Assembly: GCA_963816855.1 (NCBI GenBank)
Contig: CAWFMA010000032.1
Coordinates: 1 to 64,000, forward strand
DNA length: 64,000 nucleotides
Source: DASTFP01 sp963816855
Lineage (GTDB): Bacteria > Verrucomicrobiota > Verrucomicrobiia > Chthoniobacterales > Terrimicrobiaceae
Direction of reading: 5' to 3'
Part shown: positions 34,910-43,514 of the stretch, piece by piece
How positions within the stretch are numbered: the stretch's first letter is position 1
How the letters are laid out: each line of letters begins with the position of its first letter
Notes under the pieces: model-generated
What the model saw: the letters and a program-made list of their open reading frames with translations, nothing else
What the model was told of the DNA's origin: nothing
Database searches by the model: none
Position numbers and translations under genes: made by a program

Positions 34910-36157
34910 ATGGCGGCGATAATTGAACATCCCGACAACTTGACGCGAACCGTGGCCGATCTCCGCAAAGCGCAGGAGACTGGCGAATTGCTCGGCGAGC
35001 AATTGACGCTGAACATGGGTCCTTCGCATCCGTCGACCCACGGCGTCCTGCGTATCGTCCTGGATTTGGACGGCGAGGTTATTACGAAGGCGGTGCCGGA
35101 CGTCGGCTATCTCCATCGCGGCGATGAAAAGATCGCCGAAAACATGCAGTACAACCAGTTTGTTCCGTATACGGACCGGCTCGACTATCTGGCCCCGATC
35201 GCGAATAATGTCGCCTATGCGCTCGCGGTGGAGAAGTTGATGGGATGGGAGCTTCCTCCGCGCGGAAAGGCGATTCGGGTCATCTGTTGCGAACTGGCCC
35301 GCATATCGGCACACCTGCTAGGCATCGGCGCCATGGCGATGGATATCGGTGCGGTCACAGTCTTTCTGTATACGTTCCTTGAGCGGGAGAAAATCTACAA
35401 CCTGGTCGAGCTGCTCAGCGGGGCGAGATTCACGACCAGCTATACCCGGATCGGAGGTCAGACGCGCGACCTGCCTGAATCGTTTCTGCCGCAGTTGCGT
35501 GAGTTCGTTGACGGGGTAAAGCCGGCAATTGAGGAAGTGGACAAGCTGCTCACCCGCAACCGCATTTTCATCGAACGCTGCAAGGATGTGGGAGTGATTT
35601 CAAAGGAGGACGCCATTGCCTATGCGATTTCCGGGCCAAATTTGCGGGCATCGGGCATCGAGCACGATGTCCGCCGTAAAAATCCTTATCTCAACTACCA
35701 GGAATACGATTTTGAGATTCCCATCGGGTCGGTCGGAGATTCTTACGACCGCTACCTTGTCCGAATGGAAGAGATGCGGCAGAGTGTTCGCATTCTCGAA
35801 CAAGTCGTTCGCACGATTCCTTCCGGGCTGATCAACTATGTCGATCCCAAGCAGACTCTTCCGCCAAAGGTCGAAGTGCTTACGAAGATGGAGGAATTGA
35901 TCCACCACTTCATTCTGGTTACAGAGGGAGTGGATGCGCCGCCCGGCGAGATCTATTTCGGTGCCGAAAACCCAAAGGGAGAGCTGGGTTTTTACCTGTG
36001 CAGCAAAGGTGGGGGGGTGCCCTATCGGCTCAAAATTCGCGCTCCGAGCTTTGTCAATATCGGGATTCTTCCAAAGATTCTTCCGGGACACATGATTAGC
36101 GATGTCGTCACGATTCTCGGCTCGATAGACTTTGTCATGGGCGAGTGCGACCGTTGA
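34910..36157 (+). CDS. nuoD: NADH-quinone oxidoreductase subunit D (orphan)
   Basis: The 49-kDa subunit of respiratory complex I, at the quinone-binding site, cytoplasmic face. The 415-residue protein has the family marks: LNMGPSHPSTHGVLRIVLDL, GYLHRGDEKIAE, PYTDRLDYLAPIANNVAYAL, YTRIGGQTRDLP, the end PGHMISDVVTILGSIDFVMG and the final DR. It is full length. Unusually, no other nuo gene is next to it: panE lies on one side and hinT on the other. It may be a second copy, or the complex may be encoded in dispersed pieces. Confidence 0.95.
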   Translation: MAAIIEHPDNLTRTVADLRKAQETGELLGEQLTLNMGPSHPSTHGVLRIVLDLDGEVITKAVPDVGYLHRGDEKIAENMQYNQFVPYTDRLDYLAPIANNVAYALAVEKLMGWELPPRGKAIRVICCELARISAHLLGIGAMAMDIGAVTVFLYTFLEREKIYNLVELLSGARFTTSYTRIGGQTRDLPESFLPQLREFVDGVKPAIEEVDKLLTRNRIFIERCKDVGVISKEDAIAYAISGPNLRASGIEHDVRRKNPYLNYQEYDFEIPIGSVGDSYDRYLVRMEEMRQSVRILEQVVRTIPSGLINYVDPKQTLPPKVEVLTKMEELIHHFILVTEGVDAPPGEIYFGAENPKGELGFYLCSKGGGVPYRLKIRAPSFVNIGILPKILPGHMISDVVTILGSIDFVMGECDR

Positions 36158-36245
36158 AAACTTTTCCTGGGCGCCATTGCGGTTGCGTCTTGAAGGTCGG
36201 GAGGGTGCCTCTACTGCGCGCTGCGAATAGCCGCGAACGATTTCC

Positions 36246-36584
36246 CTAACCCGGCGGCCAAGTCATTTGCCGACCGCCAAGGAGGTGGACGTGAAGATGG
36301 GGAACGCTTTCGCCGGCGTGAGGACCGTTGTTGACGACGACCCGATAGCCGCTTCGGTCAATCCCTTCCTGTTTGGCAATGGACGCCGCGACGACTAACA
36401 GATGCCCTAGGAGCTCGGCGTGTGCGCTCGTCGCTTGCGCGAGCCGGGGAATAACCAGCCTCGGAATGATGAGAACGTGCACCGGCGCCTGTGGGTTCAC
36501 GTCGCGAATCGCCACGCAGCGATCATCGGTGTAAATCACGTTGCCCGGAATCTCTCCGCTGATAATACGCTCGAAAAGGGTCAT
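36246..36584 (-). CDS. HIT-family (HinT-like) nucleotide hydrolase
   Basis: Purine nucleoside phosphoramidase-type protein, 112 residues. The family start TLFERIISGEIPGNVIYTDD and the histidine triad HLHVHLLGGRQM are present. Its ATG overlaps the preceding gene's stop (ATGA, 36581-36584), the last step of the uvrB-holA-nrdR run. A link to nucleotide housekeeping fits that context. Confidence 0.93.
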   Translation of the reverse strand: MTLFERIISGEIPGNVIYTDDRCVAIRDVNPQAPVHVLIIPRLVIPRLAQATSAHAELLGHLLVVAASIAKQEGIDRSGYRVVVNNGPHAGESVPHLHVHLLGGRQMTWPPG

Positions 36585-37141
36585 GAAAGCCGCATCTGCA
36601 ATTCTCCGGCTCTGGAATTCAATCCGACTTCCACGCGCACGAAGTTAACCACTTCCTCAAGAAGCCCGGAGCAATCCCGACGCCAGTTTTTCGCGCACCG
36701 CAAAAGCTTGATACCAGGATGAGTATCACAGATCTCCAGGCGCTCCACTTTGGAGGCGAGCGCTTCCTTTAGGCGAGACCGCAGCAGATCGAAGAAAACC
36801 AACTCGTATCCGCAACCGGCGGCCCGGGCGATTTCCATCAACGAGATTCGAGCGGGCGGTGGCACCGCGGAAAAATGTCCGGCCACATCGGCGTAGCCGA
36901 TCACCTGGAGGACCGATTGCACCGCATGCTCCAAGCGATTGATGGAGACAACGTTGTCCTCGAGGTCTTGCTCCAGATAGTTGGATACGCTTTCCGTAAC
37001 GTGAGAAGCGAGCCACCATTTCTTGTAACCGGCTCGCTCGGCAGCGCGGGTCAGGGTCCCGGCGAGCCAACCCCGTTCGAAAGGAATGATCTGGCCGTCA
37101 TCGAAACGCACCAGCGGCAGGTTGTTCGGCAGACTGATCAT
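36581..37141 (-). CDS. ATP-cone-like protein coupled to nrdR
   Basis: A 186-residue soluble protein. Residues 1-90 (PLVRFDDGQIIPFERGWLAG, then a helical run ending VLQVIGYADVAGHF) follow the ATP-cone pattern found in NrdR and class I/III ribonucleotide reductases. There is no zinc ribbon, so it is not a second NrdR; the last 95 residues are unrecognised. Its ATG overlaps the nrdR stop (ATGA) and its stop overlaps the hinT start (ATGA). I infer a nucleotide-sensing partner of NrdR; the domain call is by eye. Confidence 0.65.
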   Translation of the reverse strand: MISLPNNLPLVRFDDGQIIPFERGWLAGTLTRAAERAGYKKWWLASHVTESVSNYLEQDLEDNVVSINRLEHAVQSVLQVIGYADVAGHFSAVPPPARISLMEIARAAGCGYELVFFDLLRSRLKEALASKVERLEICDTHPGIKLLRCAKNWRRDCSGLLEEVVNFVRVEVGLNSRAGELQMRLS

Positions 37142-37632
37142 GCCTTGAACAATTCGGGTTGCGCCGGCGAGCGGACGGAGCGCTTCTCCTGATAGGTCTG
37201 AATTTCCTCGATGAAGTCGCCGATCTCCTGGAATTGCCGGTAAATGGACGCGTAGCGCACGTAGGCGATGGGATCAATGGCGTGCAGTTTTTCCATGACC
37301 TTGGCGCCGATGAAACGGGTCGGGATCTCACGCTTTTGCTCCGTCTCGAACTCGTGAAGCAATTCCTCGACGGCCCGCTCGATCTGGTCGATCCCGATCG
37401 GACGCTTCTCGCAAGCCTTGACAAGGCTTGTCTGAAGCTTGTGCCTTTCGAAGGGCTCATGCCGCCCATCACGTTTGATCGCGCGCAACTCGACACGTTC
37501 GATCACTTCGTAAGTGGTATACCGGGTCTCGCAACCTAGGCATTCCCGACGCCGACGGATGCTTTCCCCGTCTTTTGACAGGCGGGAATCGATGACCTTA
37601 TCTTGAAGGGAACCGCACTTAGGGCAACGCAT
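37138..37632 (-). CDS. nrdR: transcriptional repressor NrdR
   Basis: Zinc-ribbon/ATP-cone repressor of ribonucleotide reductase genes, 164 residues. The zinc ribbon is MRCPKCGS and CLGCETRYTTYE; the ATP cone is RAIKRDGRHEPFERHKLQTS and on to YVRYASIYRQF. I chose ATG 37632 because the family begins MRCPxCG; an upstream frame to 37719 would overlap holA. A 9-bp inverted repeat upstream resembles paired NrdR boxes and suggests autoregulation. Confidence 0.97.
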   Translation of the reverse strand: MRCPKCGSLQDKVIDSRLSKDGESIRRRRECLGCETRYTTYEVIERVELRAIKRDGRHEPFERHKLQTSLVKACEKRPIGIDQIERAVEELLHEFETEQKREIPTRFIGAKVMEKLHAIDPIAYVRYASIYRQFQEIGDFIEEIQTYQEKRSVRSPAQPELFKA

Positions 37633-37670
37633 TGTGGTGCCTAAACTCTTTTTTGCGAATTCACCACAAT
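37631..37670. promoter_or_regulatory. candidate NrdR operator upstream of nrdR
   Basis: ATTGTGGTG (37631-37639) and CACCACAAT (37662-37670) are perfect inverse copies with centres 31 bp apart, the spacing described for paired NrdR boxes. The right half extends to CCACAATATCTTGAGA (37664-37679), which matches ACACAATATCTTGTGT at 13 of 16 places by eye. The left half overlaps the nrdR start codon, suiting repression. Confidence 0.45.
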
Positions 37671-37690
37671 ATCTTGAGATGTCAATCGGT

Positions 37691-38809
37691 TTATGATCTT
37701 TTTCTGGAAAGCATTTCAATCAGAAGCCGTTCGAGGACGATCCTTTCGGGAAGTGGTCCGCCCAGGAGTTGCTGATTTGCGGCGGCGCAGGCGGCGAATC
37801 CTGCTTCCAACTCGGCCAGGGAATAGTGCGTTCCGTTGATTGCGGCGATTCCGAGGGGGTAAAAATTGATCGTGCCGTCTTTTTTTCGCGGCAGGTGAGA
37901 GATCGCTTCGGCCGAGAGGCGTTTCAAGGTGCTTCCAAAGAAGTGTGGTTGAGAGGGGGGAGGCAGTTTGTGCTTGACGAGGAGATCCTTCGCCAGAAGG
38001 AGGTTCCGCACGGCCGGGACGATCGCCCCCAGAAGAATGCCGATCCCCCGTTCCGCTTGGCGGAACAGCTGGTCAAGCGTGTCGAGAGCGAGGGATAAGT
38101 CGCGCCTGGCGATCGCCTCGCTAAGATCAAATATGCCACCCTCCCTGGTCTGCGGGACGAGGAGGCGCACGTCAGCGCCCGTAATCCGGCGGACGTTACC
38201 AAAGGCGGTTTCAAGTTTGTCGAGTTCGCTCTCGAGTTGGAGCGAGTCCAAGCCAACACGCGCGGCGAGAACTTCGATGGCTTCCGGTTCGAGTTGCAGG
38301 TCCCGTTCGCGAACATTCAAAGCAGTCCATTCGACGATATTTTCTTCGTCTCCGCGAAATCCCGGATTCGGCAGGTCATGAATCCTGGTTGTGGCGTGCT
38401 TCGAAAGAAACCGGAACACGGTTCGGCGTTTGTCGGCATGAGGAGCGCTGAGCAGGAATGTCACCCCTTCGGGAAGGCCGGATTCAAGGGCGCTGCAAAG
38501 AGCGTCCATTGCTTCTACAACGCTCTCCATGCCCGCGGCTGCGCTGTCAGCGAGAAAGGAGGCGTTCCTCAACCATACGAGCTTGCGGCCGCCGAAAAGC
38601 GGCAGGGTGAGCAAGCCTTGAATGGTCCGCAAAATGATCATCTCGGCTTCCTCGACCTTCACGTTACCGTCTATCGTCTCCAATCCAAAGACATCCGCGT
38701 CCGGCGCAAGCTTCTGCACCAGTGCGGCGGCGGTTTTCCGCACCGCGGCTTCGTCCGTTCCGCTCACGAAATATACTTGAGAAGCGGAATTTTTGGCGGC
38801 GCTCTTCAC
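37691..38809 (-). CDS. holA: DNA polymerase III delta subunit
   Basis: Clamp-loader subunit that opens the beta clamp, 372 residues. The protein shows the HolA course: an N-terminal domain with VYFVSGTDEAAVRKTAAALV, GGRKLVWLRNASFL, then EAIEVLAARVGLDSLQLESE and LDKLETAFG, FDLSEAIARRDLSLALDTLD and AIVPAVRNLLLAKDLL. Sequence conservation is weak, as usual for this family, so the call rests on these blocks and context. Its ATG overlaps the uvrB stop by 4 bp, and nrdR follows after 58 bp. Confidence 0.8.
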   Translation of the reverse strand: MKSAAKNSASQVYFVSGTDEAAVRKTAAALVQKLAPDADVFGLETIDGNVKVEEAEMIILRTIQGLLTLPLFGGRKLVWLRNASFLADSAAAGMESVVEAMDALCSALESGLPEGVTFLLSAPHADKRRTVFRFLSKHATTRIHDLPNPGFRGDEENIVEWTALNVRERDLQLEPEAIEVLAARVGLDSLQLESELDKLETAFGNVRRITGADVRLLVPQTREGGIFDLSEAIARRDLSLALDTLDQLFRQAERGIGILLGAIVPAVRNLLLAKDLLVKHKLPPPSQPHFFGSTLKRLSAEAISHLPRKKDGTINFYPLGIAAINGTHYSLAELEAGFAACAAANQQLLGGPLPERIVLERLLIEMLSRKRS

Positions 38810-40989
38810 GCGGCGGGCGACTTTCTACGAGACCTTTTCGCGACGGGGTATTTGTATTTGCTGGAAGCCTTTTTGGGTTCAATGCGCGCGATGCCGGTGC
38901 CGCTCTTCAGTTCGGCAAGCTGGTCGCGCAGGAGGGCGGCCCTTTCATATTCCAGGCCCGCGGCCGCAGCCGCCATGTCTCGCTCGAGCTCGCGGATCAA
39001 CTCACCAAGGTCAAAATCCGCGGGAGCTTCCCTGACAATGCCTTGTTCGACTTCGCGGCCATGGAGGATCACGTGGAGGCTTTCCTGCACGGCGCGTTTG
39101 ACGCTCGTCGGGGTAATGCCATTTTCTTCATTATAGGCAAGCTGGCGGGCCCGGCGATATTCGCTGACATCAAGAAGCCTTTGCATGCTGTTGGTCATGT
39201 GATCCGCAAAGAGGACGACCTCGCCGTGAATGTGGCGCGCGGCCCGGCCGGCGGTTTGAATGAGCGAGGTCTGGGAACGCAGGTAACCCTCCTTGTCCGC
39301 ATCGAGAATGCATACCAGGCTCACTTCGGGCAGGTCGAGGCCCTCGCGCAGCAGATTGATGCCGACGAGAACATCGCATTCGCCGGCGCGCAAGCCACGC
39401 AGGATTTCGACCCGTTCAATCGTATCGATATCGCTGTGCAAGTAGCGAACCTTGAGGCCGATATCCCGCAAGTAGTCGGCAAGATCTTCGGCGGTTCGCT
39501 TTGTCAAAGTGGTCACCAGCACGCGCTCGCCCTTGGCAATGCGTTGCTGGCACAACTCAATCGTCTCATCGATTTGGTTCTTGAGAGCTTTGACCGTGAT
39601 CTTTGGGTCGAGTAGTCCGGTCGGGCGAATGACCTGTTCCACCACCAACCGTGATCCGGTCGTGAAGGGGTCGAACTCCCCCTTTGGGTTTCGGCCTTCG
39701 GGCGATCCGGCGAGAATGGCGGGTATCGACTGTTCGCGAAACTGCTGGTCTGGATTGGCGATGAAACTAGCGTTGCCCACCACGCTGTTGCGCAACTCGA
39801 AATCGCCCGGGGTCGCGCTTACGTAGACGATTTGCCCGGTCATGGCCATGAATTCCTCAAAACTCAATGGCCTGTTGTCGAGGGCACTGGGAAGGCGGAA
39901 GCCGTAATTTACAAGCACCGTCTTGCGCGAGCGGTCCCCGGCGAACATCCCGCCAATCTGTGGGACTGTCGCGTGAGACTCATCGATGATTACCAGAAAA
40001 TCTTCCGGCATGAAATCGATGAGGGTGTAAGGCCGCGAGCCCGGCGGACGTCCGCTCAAGTGACGAGAATAGTTTTCGATGCCATTGCAGAAACCCATTT
40101 CCTCCATCATCTCGAGGTCAAACTCCGAGCGCTGCCTCACGCGTTGGGCTTCGATCAGCTTGTTTTCGCGCTCCAGTTCCTTGACGCGCTCATCGAGTTC
40201 CTCCCGGATCGAGCGCACCGCGCTTTTCAGCTTCTCGTGCGGGGTCACAAACTGCTTGGCAGGATAGATGGTCAGCGTGGAAAGCGTGGAGCTCACGCGC
40301 CCGGTGAGCGGATCGAATTGGCTGATTCGCTCGATTTCATCGCCAAAAAATTCCACCCGGATGGCTTGGTCATCGACCTGCGCCTGGTGCACTTCCACCA
40401 CGTCACCGCGCACCCGGAATTTGCCGCGGCCGAAGGCGATGTCGTTGCGCTCGTACAACATGTCGACGAGCTTCGCGAGAAAAGCTTCGCGCGTCATCAT
40501 CTGGCCTCGCTTGATCGTTACGAGCATTTGCAGGAAATCTTCCGGAGAGGCCAGGCCGTAGATGCAGGAGACACTGGCGACCACGATCGTGTCGCGACGG
40601 GAGAGGAGTGAACTGACGGCCGAAAGACGAAGGCGCTCGATTTCCTCGTTGATGGACGAATCCTTTTCGATGTAGGTATCAGTGCGCGGGATATATGCCT
40701 CCGGCTGGTAATAGTCGAAATAGCTTACAAAATATTCGACGGCGTTTCTGGGAAAAAACTGCTTGAATTCGCTGTAGAGTTGCGCGGCAAGCGTCTTGTT
40801 GTGGGACATCACCAGCGTTGGGCGGTCGAGGGCTCGGATCACGTTGGCGACGGTAAAGGTCTTTCCCGACCCGGTCACCCCGAGCAGGGTCTGATGGCGG
40901 TTTCCCGCCAGAAGAGAGCGCGTCAATTTGTCGATCGCTTCGCCTTGATCGCCACGCGGCTCGTAATTCGACTCCAACTCGAATGGCAT
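38806..40989 (-). CDS. uvrB: excinuclease ABC subunit B
   Basis: Helicase-like damage-recognition subunit of nucleotide excision repair, 727 residues. Walker A is GVTGSGKTFTVANVI, the beta-hairpin region is YFDYYQPEAYIPRTDTYIEK, motif II is DESHATVPQ, motif VI is QTAGRAARH, and the UVR domain with LIRELERDMAAAAAGLEYER lies at the end. I chose ATG 40989 (MPFELESNYEPRGDQ); upstream frame to 41064 is not family-like. First gene of a five-gene minus-strand run. Confidence 0.97.
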   Translation of the reverse strand: MPFELESNYEPRGDQGEAIDKLTRSLLAGNRHQTLLGVTGSGKTFTVANVIRALDRPTLVMSHNKTLAAQLYSEFKQFFPRNAVEYFVSYFDYYQPEAYIPRTDTYIEKDSSINEEIERLRLSAVSSLLSRRDTIVVASVSCIYGLASPEDFLQMLVTIKRGQMMTREAFLAKLVDMLYERNDIAFGRGKFRVRGDVVEVHQAQVDDQAIRVEFFGDEIERISQFDPLTGRVSSTLSTLTIYPAKQFVTPHEKLKSAVRSIREELDERVKELERENKLIEAQRVRQRSEFDLEMMEEMGFCNGIENYSRHLSGRPPGSRPYTLIDFMPEDFLVIIDESHATVPQIGGMFAGDRSRKTVLVNYGFRLPSALDNRPLSFEEFMAMTGQIVYVSATPGDFELRNSVVGNASFIANPDQQFREQSIPAILAGSPEGRNPKGEFDPFTTGSRLVVEQVIRPTGLLDPKITVKALKNQIDETIELCQQRIAKGERVLVTTLTKRTAEDLADYLRDIGLKVRYLHSDIDTIERVEILRGLRAGECDVLVGINLLREGLDLPEVSLVCILDADKEGYLRSQTSLIQTAGRAARHIHGEVVLFADHMTNSMQRLLDVSEYRRARQLAYNEENGITPTSVKRAVQESLHVILHGREVEQGIVREAPADFDLGELIRELERDMAAAAAGLEYERAALLRDQLAELKSGTGIARIEPKKASSKYKYPVAKRSRRKSPAA

Positions 40990-41113
40990 AACCTGCCAAG
41001 TTATCGGAGTCCACGCGTCCGCGCAAGCCGGGCCCAGAGTACCCGGGAGCGGCGGACCCCGCAAGGGAAATGCGCCTCAGCGAACGATTGCAATCTCTTG
41101 TTGCCGTGCGACG

Positions 41114-42277
41114 ATGAGTGAAATACTGCACCCACCATCGGCCATGAATTCGCGTTTGATTCCGGAAGAGCTGCAACCAATTTTGCGGAAAGTCGAGCAG
41201 GGGATTCGCGTGAGCAGCGAGGACGCAATGGCTCTTTACGAAAGCGCCGATATTAACGGCATCGGAGGGATCGCCAACATTTTGCGGCAGCGGAAGAACG
41301 GGAATGTGGCGACCTATATCCACAACCGTTACATCAACTATTCCAACGTCTGCCTCCTTTCGTGCCAGTTCTGCGCTTTCGGAGCGAAGAAACGCGAGGC
41401 GCACGCCTTCGAGTTTGCGATCCCGCAAATCGTCGAGGCCGTCGCAGACGCATTGTCCCACGGGGTCACCGAAATTCACATGGTCGGCGGTCTTCATCCG
41501 ACATTGAAAAAGGAATGGTATTTGGAACTTCTGAGCAACCTGCGCGTGCTGGATGAGAAGCTGATCATCAAGGCGTTCACGGCCATCGAGGTCCGGCATC
41601 TCGCAGAGCGGGTTTTCCGCCAACCAATTCGTCAGACGCTTGAGCTTTTGAGGGAGCACGGTCTCGGCGCGATCACCGGGGGAGGCGCGGAAATCTTTGA
41701 TCCGGAAATTCGCGACAAAATTTGCCGGGGTAAGGAAAGCGCGGAGGAGTGGGCGGAGGTGCACCGGATCTGGCATCAAATGGGGCAGCACAGCACCTGC
41801 ACGATGCTCTATGGGCATATCGAGACGGCTCGCCATCGCATCGATCACCTGCGGCGCTTGCGAGAACTGCAAGATGAGACTGGCGGCTTTACCGGATTTA
41901 TTCCCTTTGCGTTCGAGCCCGAAGGAGCGCGACCAACGCTGCGAGGGCTTCCTCACGCCACTGCCTTTGAAGAGCTTCGAAACCTAGCCGTAAGCCGGAT
42001 CTTCCTCGATAACATACCGCACATCACTGCCTATTGGATCAGCCTCGGGTTGCCGCTCGCGCAGCTTTCGCTAAGCTACGGGGTTGATGACCTTCACGGA
42101 ACGATCATCGAGGAAAAAATCTTTCACATGGCTGGCGCGCGGACGCCCCAGCAGCAAACCGTCGAGGCGCTCGAAAAGGCGATTCGCGAGGCCGGACGGA
42201 TTCCCATGCAGAGAAACAGCTTCTACCAGCGAATCTCCGACAGAATGCCGGGCGCGCCGCATCTTGCGGCGGCGTGA
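41114..42277 (+). CDS. mqnE: aminofutalosine synthase (radical SAM)
   Basis: Joins the mqnA product with S-adenosylmethionine to form aminofutalosine in the futalosine menaquinone pathway. The 387-residue protein has the radical-SAM cluster motif CLLSCQFCAF, IHMVGGLHPTLKKEWYLELL, GGGAEIFDPEIRDKICRGKE, and LSLSYGVDDLHGTIIEEKIF near the end, which separates MqnE from MqnC. ATG 41114 is used; an in-frame ATG at 41144 is possible. The stop overlaps the mqnA start. Confidence 0.93.
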   Translation: MSEILHPPSAMNSRLIPEELQPILRKVEQGIRVSSEDAMALYESADINGIGGIANILRQRKNGNVATYIHNRYINYSNVCLLSCQFCAFGAKKREAHAFEFAIPQIVEAVADALSHGVTEIHMVGGLHPTLKKEWYLELLSNLRVLDEKLIIKAFTAIEVRHLAERVFRQPIRQTLELLREHGLGAITGGGAEIFDPEIRDKICRGKESAEEWAEVHRIWHQMGQHSTCTMLYGHIETARHRIDHLRRLRELQDETGGFTGFIPFAFEPEGARPTLRGLPHATAFEELRNLAVSRIFLDNIPHITAYWISLGLPLAQLSLSYGVDDLHGTIIEEKIFHMAGARTPQQQTVEALEKAIREAGRIPMQRNSFYQRISDRMPGAPHLAAA

Positions 42278-43050
42278 ATGCGTTCGATTCCGCGCTGGCC
42301 GGCTTGCGAATTGGCCCAGTCCCATATCTCAACGCAAAGCCGCTCATTTGGGGTCTCCGCGCGAGCCTTCTCGAGACCGACGTTCCCGCAAATCTGTCTC
42401 GCAAGTTCTTTTCCGGCCAGCTCGACGTCGCGCTGCTGCCCGTCTTCGAGGTTTTGCGCGCCGGCGAGGCGCGAGTTGTTGACGACGTGGCGATTGCCTG
42501 CCGCGGCGAAGTTTACAGCGTGATCGTCGCCAGCAAGTCCGATTTTGCGGACGCGCGGACAATCTATCTCGACCCCGCTTCGCGCACCTCGGCTGCGCTC
42601 CTGCGCGTTTTGATCGCTGAATACTACCCGGCTGGTCCCTCGATCGCCGAAGGCCAAGCCATCCCGGGAGGAGCCGCGCGACTGCTGATTGGAGATGCCG
42701 CGATAGAATTCCGCAGAACACATGGCGGCTCCTGGCGATATCACGATCTTGGAGCGCTCTGGCAAAAGCATACGGGACTGCCGTTTGTCTTCGCGGTATG
42801 GGCGGTTTCGGACCGCGTCACCCTCTCGACATGCAACGCTCTCCGTCACATCAAGACAGGAGGCTTGGCAGCTCGAAGGGAAATTGCATCCAAGGAACGG
42901 GATCCCGTTTTTGCTCTCAACTATCTTACAAAATTCATTCATTACGGCATGGGCAACGATGAAAAAATGAGCATCCGCCGATTTGAAAAGCTCGCTGCTG
43001 AGCACCGTTTGCTCTCCAAAAAAAAGCTTGCGACGCTCGACTTCTGCTGA
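42274..43050 (+). CDS. mqnA: chorismate dehydratase
   Basis: Dehydrates chorismate to 3-enolpyruvylbenzoate, the first step of the futalosine route. The 258-residue protein has the periplasmic-binding-like fold of MqnA: IGPVPYLNAKPLIWGL, then RTSAALLRVLIAEYY, LLIGDAAIEF and LPFVFAVWAV. GTG 42274 overlaps the mqnE stop (GTGA). The pair shows that this organism makes menaquinone by the futalosine pathway. Confidence 0.93.
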   Translation: MNAFDSALAGLRIGPVPYLNAKPLIWGLRASLLETDVPANLSRKFFSGQLDVALLPVFEVLRAGEARVVDDVAIACRGEVYSVIVASKSDFADARTIYLDPASRTSAALLRVLIAEYYPAGPSIAEGQAIPGGAARLLIGDAAIEFRRTHGGSWRYHDLGALWQKHTGLPFVFAVWAVSDRVTLSTCNALRHIKTGGLAARREIASKERDPVFALNYLTKFIHYGMGNDEKMSIRRFEKLAAEHRLLSKKKLATLDFC

Positions 43051-43085
43051 GCGCTCTTTCCCAGTGCCGGACGCCCGAGGCTGCC

Positions 43086-43514
43086 TCACGGCGAGCTGTG
43101 AGGATTTTGCGCAGCGAATTTCGACAGCTGAGATTTTTCGAAACGATCGGGATTCCAAGCCCTATCGGAAAGGACCGACTTCCGCGAGGAAGGCACCAAA
43201 TATGCGAGCGCCGTTGTCGTTCCCCAAGAGCAGTGAGCGCAGACTTCCTGAAGATCGTAAAACTCGTCCTCGAACGCGCTCAGTCGTTTCCATTCTTCCG
43301 CGGCGAGGTCTTGATAGAGCAGCCCGGGCACATCTTCCTGGCCGTCTCTTACGAGCCCGGGAAACTGCTCTCCGAGGATCACTAGACGCCGGTATCCCTT
43401 GACAACGGCCGGTTGTCCCCGCGGGACTCGTCCTATCACGGAGTTGATAATGGCCGGAAACATAAGGGTTCCATAGGCGAAAAGCGCTTTGCTGGCGGAG
43501 GGTTCGCCAGTCAT
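43086..43514 (-). CDS. gamma-glutamylcyclotransferase-like (AIG2/GGCT fold) protein
   Basis: A 142-residue protein with the substrate-binding loop YGTLMFP, VKGYRRLVILGEQFPGLV and the acidic AFEDEFYD segment expected to hold the catalytic Glu. Family members cyclise gamma-glutamyl groups or gamma-glutamylamines; the substrate is not known here. ATG 43514 overlaps the hemW stop (ATGA), so the two are co-translated. An in-frame extension to 43571 is not family-like. Confidence 0.82.
   Translation of the reverse strand: MTGEPSASKALFAYGTLMFPAIINSVIGRVPRGQPAVVKGYRRLVILGEQFPGLVRDGQEDVPGLLYQDLAAEEWKRLSAFEDEFYDLQEVCAHCSWGTTTALAYLVPSSRKSVLSDRAWNPDRFEKSQLSKFAAQNPHSSP

Noticed and set aside
40679..41956. 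Minus-strand open frame spanning the uvrB start and mqnE
   Set aside because: It overlaps two confidently identified genes and shows no protein family.
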